In this document: piece by piece, positions 16,862-23,056 of the stretch
Numbering within the stretch: the stretch's first letter is position 1
How the letters are laid out: each line of letters opens with the position of its first letter
DNA from: Actinomycetota bacterium
GTDB taxonomy: Bacteria > Actinomycetota > Actinomycetes > Streptosporangiales > Streptosporangiaceae
NCBI GenBank assembly: GCA_003242605.1
Contig: QGUZ01000037.1
Coordinates: forward strand, 1 to 27,177
Direction: 5' to 3'
DNA: 27,177 nucleotides
Translations under genes and position numbers: made by a program
Notes under the pieces: model-generated
The model's database searches: none
The model's input: only the letters and a program-made list of their open reading frames with translations
Told to the model about the DNA's origin: nothing

Positions 16862-17773
16862 GTGAGTGAGACGGCTGCTAGCCCGGTACAGGTGACCGGC
16901 ACGGTGCTGACGACGCGCCGTGTCGACGCCTACCATGCGCTCACCGTGGTGGCGCCCGGCATCGCCGAGCGGTTCCGCCCGGGCCACTTCATCACCGTCG
17001 CGGTCGGCGGCCCGGCGTCGTCGACGCTCGCCCGCCGCGCCTTCTCGGTGCACGACGTCAAGCCGGACTACGGCGGCACGGTGGAGTTCGTGTTCACCGT
17101 GCGCGGCCCCGGCACCGCCTGGCTCGCCGAGCGCAAGGCGCGCGACACCCTCGACATGGTCGGCCCGCTCGGCCGGCCGTTCCCGCTGCCCCGCGACCCG
17201 GTGCACTGCGTGCTGGTGGGCGCCGAGTACGGCTCGGCGCCGCTGTTCGGGCTCGCCGACCTGCTGCAGCGGCGGGGCTGCCGGGTGGACTTCGTGCTCG
17301 GCGCGGCGAGCGCCGACCGGGTGTTCGGCGCGCTGCGCGCCCGGCGCATGGGGGAGACGACCACGCTGACCACCGAGGACGGCTCGCTGGGCGTGCGGGG
17401 CCGGGTGACCGACGTGCTGCCGTCGGTGATCGCCGACACCCGGGCGGACGTGGTGTACGCCTGCGGCCCGTTGTCCACGCTGCGCGGGGTCGCGGCGGTG
17501 GCGATCGAGTTCGACATCCCGATCCAGGTGGCCGTGGAGCAGACCATGGTCTGCGGCTTCGGGGTGTGCGGCTCGTGCGTGCTGCCGGTGATCGGCGAGG
17601 ACGGGGTCACCCGGATGGTGCGCGCGTGCGTGGACGGCCCGGTGTTCCGCGGCGAGCGGGTGCGGTTCGAGGACATCGGCACGATCCCGTTCGACGCCCT
17701 GGGCGCCCCTGGAGCGCCCGGCGGGCGGGCGCACGAGCCCGGCGGCCAGACAGGGAATCGCCATGTCAGTTGA
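16862..17773 (+). CDS. pyrK: Dihydroorotate dehydrogenase class 1B electron-transfer subunit
   Basis: This FAD and [2Fe-2S] protein passes electrons from the PyrD flavin to NAD. The 303-residue product has a flavodoxin-reductase-like FAD domain (RRAFSVHD, 58-65), an NAD-binding part (LVGAEYGSAPLFGLA, 118-132; VVYACGP, 197-203) and a C-terminal iron-sulfur motif with Cys231, Cys236, Cys239 and Cys256 (C-x4-C-x2-C-x16-C). About 25 residues after VRFEDI are low-complexity Gly/Ala. GTG 16862 is taken as start; GGCGGAG lies directly against it, so initiation is uncertain, and GTG 16892 is an alternative. It overlaps pyrD by 11 bases, as expected for subunits of one complex. Confidence 0.9.
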   Translation: MSETAASPVQVTGTVLTTRRVDAYHALTVVAPGIAERFRPGHFITVAVGGPASSTLARRAFSVHDVKPDYGGTVEFVFTVRGPGTAWLAERKARDTLDMVGPLGRPFPLPRDPVHCVLVGAEYGSAPLFGLADLLQRRGCRVDFVLGAASADRVFGALRARRMGETTTLTTEDGSLGVRGRVTDVLPSVIADTRADVVYACGPLSTLRGVAAVAIEFDIPIQVAVEQTMVCGFGVCGSCVLPVIGEDGVTRMVRACVDGPVFRGERVRFEDIGTIPFDALGAPGAPGGRAHEPGGQTGNRHVS

Positions 17774-18737
17774 TATGCGGACCTACCTCGCGCACGTCGA
17801 GCTCGCCAATCCGATCACGACGGCCGCCGGCTGCGCGGGGAGCGGGCGGGAGCTCGCCCAGTTCTTCGACCTCAACCGGCTCGGCGCGGTGATCACCCGG
17901 TCGATCACGCTCACCCCGCGCTCCGGCCGCCCCACGCCGCGGATCGCCGAGACGCCCTCCGGGCTGCTCAACGCGGTCGGCCTGCAGGGCCCCGGCATCG
18001 ACGCGTTCCTCGACCGGGAGCTGCCGTGGCTCGCCGAGCGCGGGGTCACCACGATCGTGTCGATCGCCGGGGGCAGCGTGTCCGAGTACGGCACGCTCGC
18101 CCGGCGGCTCGCCTCCGCGGCCGGGGTGACCGCGGTCGAGGTGAACCTGTCCTGCCCCAACGTGGAGGACCGCGGCCGGATCTTCGCCCGGGACCCCGCG
18201 GCCGCGGCCGAGGTGATCGCCGCGGTGCGCGCCTCCAGCCGGTACGACGTGCCGGTGATCGCCAAGCTCGCCCCGGACGTGGCCGACGTCGTCGCGGTGG
18301 CCCGGGCGTGCGTGGACGGCGGCGCGGACGCGCTCTCCATGATCAACACGCCGCTCGGCATGGCGATCGACGTGGACGCCATGCGGCCCGCCCTCGCCGC
18401 GGGCACCGGCGGGCTGTCCGGGCCCGCGATCCGGCCGCTCGCCGTACGCTGCCTGTGGCAGGTGCACGCGGCGCTGCCGGGCGTGCCGATCATCGGCATG
18501 GGCGGCGTGATGACCGGACGCGACGCGCTCGAGCTGATCCTCGCGGGCGCGTGCGTGGTCGCCGTCGGCACCGCGATCTTCAACGACCCCTACGCGTGCC
18601 TGCGCATCCTGCGCGAGCTCGAGGATCTGCTGCACAAACGCGGCTTCGAGCGGCTGGCCGACGCGGTGGGCCTCGCCCACCGGCCGCCGGGATCCGGCCC
18701 TCGGGGCCGGATCGATCTTGAGGAGAGTTCCCTGTGA
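17763..18737 (+). CDS. pyrD: Dihydroorotate dehydrogenase class 1B catalytic subunit
   Basis: This FMN TIM-barrel enzyme oxidises dihydroorotate to orotate and works with PyrK. The 324-residue soluble protein has no N-terminal membrane helix, unlike the class 2 enzyme of mycobacteria. Class 1B features are TPRIAETPSGLLNAVGLQGPG (split here as TPRIAETPSG at 58-67 and LLNAVGLQGPG after it), the catalytic Cys131 in NLSCPN, NTPLGMAID, GGLSGPAI and VAVGTAIFNDP. The position held by a Lys next to the flavin in the Lactococcus enzyme (VKATTL) reads Arg46 here (ITRSITL). It overlaps pyrK by 11 bases and pyrF by 4. Confidence 0.95.
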   Translation: MSVDMRTYLAHVELANPITTAAGCAGSGRELAQFFDLNRLGAVITRSITLTPRSGRPTPRIAETPSGLLNAVGLQGPGIDAFLDRELPWLAERGVTTIVSIAGGSVSEYGTLARRLASAAGVTAVEVNLSCPNVEDRGRIFARDPAAAAEVIAAVRASSRYDVPVIAKLAPDVADVVAVARACVDGGADALSMINTPLGMAIDVDAMRPALAAGTGGLSGPAIRPLAVRCLWQVHAALPGVPIIGMGGVMTGRDALELILAGACVVAVGTAIFNDPYACLRILRELEDLLHKRGFERLADAVGLAHRPPGSGPRGRIDLEESSL

Positions 18738-19435
18738 CGCCCGCCCCCATCGCGGTCGCGCTCGACGCGCCCGACCTGGAGACCGCCGCCCGCTGGGCCC
18801 ACCTGGTCACCCCCCACGTGAGCACCGTGAAGGTCGGCCTGGAGCTGTACCTGCGCTACGGCCCCGACGTGATCGACTCGGTGCGCGGGGCGAGCGGCGT
18901 GCAGGTCTTCCTCGACCTGAAGCTGCACGACATCCCGAACACGGTGGCCGGCGCGACCCGCGCGGTCGCCCGGCTCCGGCCCGCGATCCTCACCGTGCAC
19001 GCCTCCGGCGGCCCGGCGATGATCCGCGCCGCGGTCGAGGCGGCCCCGGAGACGAAAATCGCGGCCGTGACGGTGCTGACGTCGCTCACGGCGGGCGATC
19101 TCGAGGCGGTCGGGCTCCGGGGCCCGGCCACGGACGCCGCGCGCCGTCTCGCCGTTCTGGCGGTCGAGGCGGGCGCCCAGGCCGTGGTGTGCTCGCCGCA
19201 CGAGGTGGCCGCCGTCCGCGCCGAGGTCGGCCCGGACGTGACCCTCATCACCCCCGGGGTACGGCCGGCCGGCGCGGCCGCCCAGGACCAGGCCCGGGTC
19301 GCCACCCCCGAGCAGGCCCTGGCGAACGGCGCTGACCTGCTGGTGATCGGCCGCCCCATCACCGGCGCCGCCGACCCGGGGGCGGCCGCCGCGGCGATCG
19401 CCGCCGCGCTGCGCCGCCGCGCGGCGATCGGCTGA
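18734..19435 (+). CDS. pyrF: Orotidine-5'-phosphate decarboxylase
   Basis: It decarboxylates OMP to UMP, the last step of the pathway. The 233-residue product is of the short group I type, with Asp11 (VALDAPDLE), Lys33 (TVKVGLELY) and the catalytic array Asp61, Lys63 and Asp66 in FLDLKLHDIPNTV. It ends with TPGVRPAG and IGRPITGA at the phosphate site. The longer actinobacterial form known from mycobacteria is not used here. The GTG overlaps the pyrD stop (GTGA), and GAGGAGAG lies 9 bases upstream. It is the last gene of the operon. pyrE is not in the window. Confidence 0.96.
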   Translation: MTPAPIAVALDAPDLETAARWAHLVTPHVSTVKVGLELYLRYGPDVIDSVRGASGVQVFLDLKLHDIPNTVAGATRAVARLRPAILTVHASGGPAMIRAAVEAAPETKIAAVTVLTSLTAGDLEAVGLRGPATDAARRLAVLAVEAGAQAVVCSPHEVAAVRAEVGPDVTLITPGVRPAGAAAQDQARVATPEQALANGADLLVIGRPITGAADPGAAAAAIAAALRRRAAIG

Positions 19436-19445
19436 GCCCGCCGGT

Positions 19446-19467
19446 CCGGTGTGAGAAAAATCACCGG
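19446..19467 (+). terminator. Hairpin at the end of the pyr operon
   Basis: CCGGTG (19446-19451) pairs with CACCGG (19462-19467) around a loop with five A residues, 10 bases after the pyrF stop. The same bases contain a GTGA-N6-TCAC palindrome, so it may be an operator instead of, or as well as, a terminator. Confidence 0.4.
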
Positions 19468-19519
19468 AGATCGCCTTATTCGCGCGCATCCGGCGCGGCG
19501 GACCTGTGAGGCGAATCAC
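19451..19519. promoter_or_regulatory. Two GTGA-N6-TCAC palindromes 55 bp apart
   Basis: GTGAGAAAAATCAC (19451-19464) and GTGAGGCGAATCAC (19506-19519) are each preceded by T, giving TGTGA-N6-TCAC. This resembles the CRP-family operator TGTGA-N6-TCACA, and also the older AGTGA(N)TCACC description of BldD targets. No gene starts close by; mihF begins 500 bases downstream. Confidence 0.4.
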
Positions 19520-19937
19520 GGCGGCCGGCCGGTCGGTGGGCGCCCCGCGCGGCGTGCCGGGGATGCGGCGGACCGTAACCGGACACGGAGCGTCACGGAA
19601 TAGCGCCCCCGATTTCAGCCTCCTTTTTGGCGATATGGCACATTTTGGCCACTGGTGACCCGTGGTTCCGGAGGACCGTTACCGGGGTGCGGCCGCCGCC
19701 GCCGTGCCCCCGCGGCCCCCTGGTGGCGGGCTCGCGGGCCCGGCCGTGCCGTACCCGGGACCGCCCGGGCGGCCGGGCGCCGGCCCGCCGGGCGGGCGCC
19801 GCGGCCCCGGTGCGGCGGGCGGACGCGGCGTCGCGCGCCCCCGGAAACCCGGATGGTGGGCGGCTTTCGATCGACGGAACGTACCTTTCCAGTCACGGAA
19901 CGACATGAAGCGGATTTTGTGAGGGGATAAACCGGCT
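19520..19937. other. Gene-free region before mihF, with an AT-richer island
   Basis: No convincing gene is present. Bases about 19610-19660 are much less GC-rich than the surroundings (CCTTTTTGG, GATATGG, CATTTTGG). On the minus strand they contain AAAAAGGAGG without a start codon at a usable distance. From 19675 to 19855 the sequence is a nearly pure GC tract. Both flanks of that tract are AT-richer. An unrecognised RNA gene or promoter is possible. Confidence 0.35.
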
Positions 19938-19943
19938 TTGACG

Positions 19944-19973
19944 TTGCTAGAAGGCCGAAGACCAGCTAGTTTC
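19944..19973 (+). promoter_or_regulatory. Possible mihF promoter
   Basis: TTGCTA (19944-19949), 18 bases, TAGTTT (19968-19973) would start transcription near 19980. A better -35 sequence, TTGACG (19938-19943), lies just upstream but has no matching -10. The transcript would have a leader of about 40 bases with GAGGTGA before the GTG. Confidence 0.45.
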
Positions 19974-20018
19974 CCCTCCCGTCCGAGTACATCGACAGGA
20001 AATTCGAGGTGACCCGGC

Positions 20019-20342
20019 GTGGCTCTTCCTCCACTGACCCCCGAGCAGCGCGCCGCAGCCCTGGAGAAGGCTGCCAAGGCCCGCAAAGAGCGTGCCGAGG
20101 TCAAGAACCGGCTGAAGCGAGGCGCGGTTTCTCTGGCTGAGGTACTGAAAAGCGGGCAGACCGATGACGTCATCGGGAAGATGAAGGTATCGGCGCTGCT
20201 GGAGTCGCTACCCGGCGTGGGCAAGGTCCGCGCCAAGCAGCTTATGGAGCGGCTCGGTATCGCCGAGTCCCGTCGCGTGCGGGGTCTCGGCGCGAACCAG
20301 CGTGCCGCTCTGGAGCGCGAGTTCGGCGGGGCCGACGCCTGA
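20019..20342 (+). CDS. mihF: Actinobacterial integration host factor (mIHF)
   Basis: This small basic nucleoid protein binds DNA without marked sequence preference and affects supercoiling and development. The 107-residue product matches the family throughout. It has a long N-terminal helix rich in Lys, Arg and Ala (residues 7-35), followed by the helix-two-turns-helix DNA-binding part LPGVGKVRAKQLMERLGI (64-81) and RRVRGLGANQRAALEREF (85-102). The GTG start is supported by GAGGTGA (20006-20012) 6 bases upstream. It precedes gmk, as in most actinobacteria, with a hairpin between them. Confidence 0.96.
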   Translation: MALPPLTPEQRAAALEKAAKARKERAEVKNRLKRGAVSLAEVLKSGQTDDVIGKMKVSALLESLPGVGKVRAKQLMERLGIAESRRVRGLGANQRAALEREFGGADA

Positions 20343-20362
20343 CGGCTCCGGCCGGATGGTCG

Positions 20363-20379
20363 GCCCCGCGTGACGGGGC
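20363..20379 (+). terminator. Hairpin after mihF
   Basis: GCCCCG (20363-20368), loop CGTGA, CGGGGC (20374-20379): a perfect 6-bp stem, 20 bases after the stop codon, with no T tract. Confidence 0.4.
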
Positions 20380-20387
20380 GGGACGAC

Positions 20388-20403
20388 CGAACCGGTAGGT
20401 TCG
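20388..20403 (+). promoter_or_regulatory. Palindrome over a possible gmk -10 box
   Basis: CGAACC-GGTA-GGTTCG is a perfect 6-4-6 palindrome and contains TAGGTT (20396-20401), a possible -10 for gmk. The arms resemble LexA boxes, but the CGAAC and GTTCG units are 6 rather than 4 bases apart. Confidence 0.35.
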
Positions 20404-20467
20404 AAGCGTTCCGGTCCGGCGTCCCCGCCCGGGGACGCACGCGGGGATGGTCGAACGGGGGTATGAC

Positions 20468-21208
20468 GTGACCGGCATGTCCTGGTCCGGCGAAGGCCGG
20501 CTCCACGAGACCGCCGCGGTGACGGCCGCGGCAGGCCCGGCGCGGGCGGCCGGGGACGGCACCGGGACGGGTGCCGGTGGCCTCCTGCCCCGCAACGGCC
20601 GCCCGGAGGAGACGCCGCCCCGTCTCGGGCGCTTCTCCGGGCCGACCGGCAACCGCCTCACCGTCCTGTCCGGCCCGTCCGGGGTGGGCAAGTCGACGGT
20701 CGTCGCCGAGCTCCGGCGGACGCACCCGGAGGTGTGGCTGTCGGTCTCGGTGACCACCCGCAAGCCCCGCCCGGGCGAGACCGACGGGGTGGAGTACCAC
20801 TTCGTGGACGGTGAGGAGTTCGACCGTCTGGTGGCGGCCGGGGAGCTGCTGGAATGGGCCGAGTTCGCCGGCAACCGGTACGGCACGCCCGCCGCGCCGG
20901 TGCTGGAGAAGCTCGCCGCGGGCGTCCCCACGCTGCTGGAGATCGACCTGCAGGGCGCGCGGCAGGTCCGCAAGGCCATGCCCGATGCCCTGCTGGTCTT
21001 CCTCGCCCCGCCGAGCTGGGAGGTGCTCGAGGCCCGGCTGCGCGGCCGCGGCACCGAGCCCGAGGACGTGATCGAGCGGCGGCTCGCCCAGGGACGCATC
21101 GAGATGGCCGCCGAGCCGGAGTTCGACGTCACCCTGGTGAACACGTCGGTCCAGGAAGTCTGCGAGCGGCTGATAGATTTGATGCGGGTCCATAGCGGCG
21201 TCCGCTGA
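20468..21208 (+). CDS. gmk: Guanylate kinase
   Basis: It phosphorylates GMP (and dGMP) to the diphosphate with ATP, essential for GTP and indirectly cyclic-di-GMP supply. The kinase domain starts near residue 60 with the P-loop GPSGVGKS (69-76). The GMP-binding segment SVTTRKPRPGETDGVEYHF follows, then ELLEWAEFAGNRYGTP and EIDLQGARQVRK. A 60-residue N-terminal extension of low complexity precedes the domain; typical bacterial enzymes are about 200 residues and this is 246. GTG 20468 is chosen because GGGGG lies 6 bases before it. ATG 20447 (in frame, 7 codons earlier, weaker ribosome site) and ATG 20477 are alternatives. It sits in the usual mihF-gmk-rpoZ-coaBC-metK order. Confidence 0.95.
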   Translation: MTGMSWSGEGRLHETAAVTAAAGPARAAGDGTGTGAGGLLPRNGRPEETPPRLGRFSGPTGNRLTVLSGPSGVGKSTVVAELRRTHPEVWLSVSVTTRKPRPGETDGVEYHFVDGEEFDRLVAAGELLEWAEFAGNRYGTPAAPVLEKLAAGVPTLLEIDLQGARQVRKAMPDALLVFLAPPSWEVLEARLRGRGTEPEDVIERRLAQGRIEMAAEPEFDVTLVNTSVQEVCERLIDLMRVHSGVR

Positions 21209-21221
21209 CGCCCGCCCGCGG

Positions 21222-21251
21222 GGCCCGGGGTCCGGCGCGGACCGGCGGGCC
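21222..21251 (+). terminator. Hairpin between gmk and rpoZ
   Basis: GGTCCG/CGGACC (21229-21234/21238-21243, loop GCG) is nested inside GGCCCG/CGGGCC (21222-21227/21246-21251), starting 14 bases after the gmk stop. No T tract follows, so partial termination or transcript processing are both possible. Confidence 0.4.
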
Positions 21252-21361
21252 CGTCGGCGCGCGCGGCGGCGCGACGCGGACGCACGATGGCCCGGCCGGT
21301 GACCGGACGGGTCCGGCGCCGACCCGCACGACATCAGTTCACCGACATGGGGGACACGAAC

Positions 21362-21625
21362 GTGGCTGGCACTGCCCCGGTTGCCGAAGGCATCACCAAC
21401 CCGCCGATCGACCAGCTGCTCGACGTCGTCGACAGCAAGTACAGTCTCGTGATCATGGCCGCCAAGCGGGCCCGCCAGATCAACGCCTACTACTCCCAGC
21501 TCGGCGAGGGCCTGCTGGAGTACGTCGGCCCGCTGGTGGAGACCCACCCCCAGGAGAAGCCGCTGTCGATCGCGCTGCGCGAGGTCGCCGAGGGGCTGCT
21601 CACCGCCGAGCCGGTGGAGAGCTGA
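21362..21625 (+). CDS. rpoZ: RNA polymerase omega subunit
   Basis: This small subunit aids folding and assembly of the beta-prime chain. The 87-residue product contains the family core NPPIDQLLDVVDSKYSLVI (13-31), AAKRARQINAYYSQLGEGL (33-51), a block highly conserved in actinobacteria, and KPLSIALREVAEGLL. GTG 21362 is preferred because GGGGGA lies 7 bases upstream and the N-terminus MAGTAPVAEGITNPP matches homologues in length. ATG 21347 (MGDTN...) is a second possibility. It ends 7 bases before coaBC, so these two genes are almost certainly co-transcribed. Confidence 0.96.
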   Translation: MAGTAPVAEGITNPPIDQLLDVVDSKYSLVIMAAKRARQINAYYSQLGEGLLEYVGPLVETHPQEKPLSIALREVAEGLLTAEPVES

Positions 21626-21632
21626 CCGCCCA

Positions 21633-22886
21633 ATGACCGCTCCCGCGCGGGTGGTGCTCGGGGTGGGCGGCGGCATCGCCGCCTACAAGGCGTGCGAGCT
21701 GCTGCGCCTGTTCACCGAGTCGGGCCACGACGTGCGCGTGGTGCCGACCCGCGACGCCCTGCGCTTCGTCGGTGAGCCGACCTGGGCGGCGCTCTCCGGG
21801 CATCCGGTCTCCGCCGAGGTGTGGGACGGCGTGCACGACGTGCCGCACGTGCGCATCGGCAAGGAGGCCGACCTGGTGGTGGTCGCGCCGGCCACCGCCG
21901 ACCTGCTCGCCAAGGCGGCCGGCGGCCTCGCCGGCGACCTGCTCACCGCCACCCTGCTCACCGCGCGGTGCCCGGTCGTGTTCGCGCCGGCGATGCACAC
22001 CGAGATGTGGGAGCATCCCGCCACCCGCGCGAACGTCGCGACGCTGCGCGAGCGCGGCGCGCACGTGCTCGACCCGGCCGTGGGCAGGCTCACCGGGGCC
22101 GACAGCGGCCCCGGCCGGCTGCCCGAGCCCGAGGACATCTTCGCCTACTGCCGCCGCCTGCTCGAGGCGCGGCGCGGCGACCTGGCGGGGCGGCGCGTGG
22201 TGGTCACCGCGGGCGGCACCCGTGAGCCGATCGACCCGGTCCGGTTCATCGGCAACCGGTCCTCCGGGCTGCAGGGGTACGCCCTGGCGGCCACCGCGGC
22301 CGCCCGGGGCGCCGAGGTCACGCTGATCGCCGCGAACACGGCGCTCGCCGACCCCGCCGGGGTGAAGGTCATCCGCGTGGAGACCGCGCTCGAGATGCGC
22401 GAGGCGGTGTTCGAGGCCGCCGCGCACGCCGACGCGGTCGTCATGGCCGCGGCCGTCGCCGACTTCCGCCCGGCCGCGCCGTCCGACACCAAGATCAAGA
22501 AGACGGACGCCGAGCCCGAGCCGATCCGGCTGGTGAAGAACCCCGACATCCTCGCCGAGCTGTGCGCCCGCCGCCGGGAGGGCGGCGCGGCGGCGCCCGC
22601 GGTGATCGTCGGGTTCGCGGCCGAGACCGACGACGTTCTCGCCAACGGCCGCGCCAAGCTCCGCCGCAAGGGCTGTGACCTGCTCGTGGTGAACCAGGTG
22701 GGCGCGAACCTGGGCTTCGGCACCCCGGACAACGCCGCCACCGTGCTCGGCGCCGACGGCTCGGCCGTCGAGGTCCCCAGGGGGCCGAAGGAGGCCCTCG
22801 CCGACGTGGTGTGGGACCTGGTCGCCGCCCGCCTGCCGGGCGCGGCGCAGGCCGCCGCGGCGGATGCGGCGGCGCCCGCACGCTGA
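21633..22886 (+). CDS. coaBC: Bifunctional phosphopantothenoylcysteine decarboxylase / phosphopantothenate-cysteine ligase
   Basis: It carries out two consecutive coenzyme A steps: ligation of cysteine to phosphopantothenate and decarboxylation to phosphopantetheine. The N-terminal FMN-binding CoaC domain has GVGGGIAAYKA (10-20), the catalytic His72 in DVPHVRIGKEAD and PAMHTEMW (119-126). The last motif has His where many enterobacterial enzymes have Asn, a change I recall also in mycobacteria. The flap ADSGPGRLPEP follows. The CoaB domain starts near 185 with VVVTAGGTREPIDPVRFI and GNRSSG and contains DTKIKK, NPDILAEL and VGFAAET. The 417-residue length is normal; the Ala-rich tail is probably disordered. 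It follows rpoZ after 7 bases. Confidence 0.96.
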   Translation: MTAPARVVLGVGGGIAAYKACELLRLFTESGHDVRVVPTRDALRFVGEPTWAALSGHPVSAEVWDGVHDVPHVRIGKEADLVVVAPATADLLAKAAGGLAGDLLTATLLTARCPVVFAPAMHTEMWEHPATRANVATLRERGAHVLDPAVGRLTGADSGPGRLPEPEDIFAYCRRLLEARRGDLAGRRVVVTAGGTREPIDPVRFIGNRSSGLQGYALAATAAARGAEVTLIAANTALADPAGVKVIRVETALEMREAVFEAAAHADAVVMAAAVADFRPAAPSDTKIKKTDAEPEPIRLVKNPDILAELCARRREGGAAAPAVIVGFAAETDDVLANGRAKLRRKGCDLLVVNQVGANLGFGTPDNAATVLGADGSAVEVPRGPKEALADVVWDLVAARLPGAAQAAAADAAAPAR

Positions 22887-22971
22887 CCGCCGGGACGGCT
22901 CCGACCTGCGGGTTCGCGCCCATGGGCGGCGCGACACCGTGGGGGTTTCGCGGCGCGGGCCGGGGTGAGGC

Positions 22972-22977
22972 TAGACT
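22972..22977 (+). promoter_or_regulatory. Possible -10 of metK
   Basis: TAGACT stands 85 bases before the metK start in the coaBC-metK gap. The nearest -35-like sequence, TTTCGC (22946-22951), is 20 bases away, so support is modest. No SAM-riboswitch core was recognised in the leader. Confidence 0.35.
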
Positions 22978-23040
22978 CGGCGGGGCGCCGCTCGCCCGCC
23001 ACGGCAGGCGCGCACGCCCTGATACGTCAGCAGCCGCTGC

Positions 23041-23055
23041 ATGAGGAGCCATTGA
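23041..23055 (+). CDS. Four-codon upstream frame (M-R-S-H) containing the metK ribosome site
   Basis: ATG AGG AGC CAT TGA is a minimal frame whose bases supply the GAGGAG ribosome site of metK and whose stop ends one base before the metK TTG. It may be chance, or a site of re-initiation control. There is no direct evidence that it is translated. Confidence 0.15.
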   Translation: MRSH

Positions 23056-23056
23056 G

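Noticed and set aside
19615..19896. A minus-strand frame ending in an AAAAAGGAGG-containing stretch
   Set aside because: It is Arg/Pro/Gly-rich with no plausible start site or domain, and the ribosome-like sequence lies at its end, not its beginning.
20388..20403. CGAACC...GGTTCG as a further LexA box
   Set aside because: The CGAAC and GTTCG arms are separated by 6 bases, whereas LexA needs 4.
22887..23056. SAM riboswitch upstream of metK
   Set aside because: The 85-base leader lacks recognisable SAM aptamer motifs; only GC hairpins are present.
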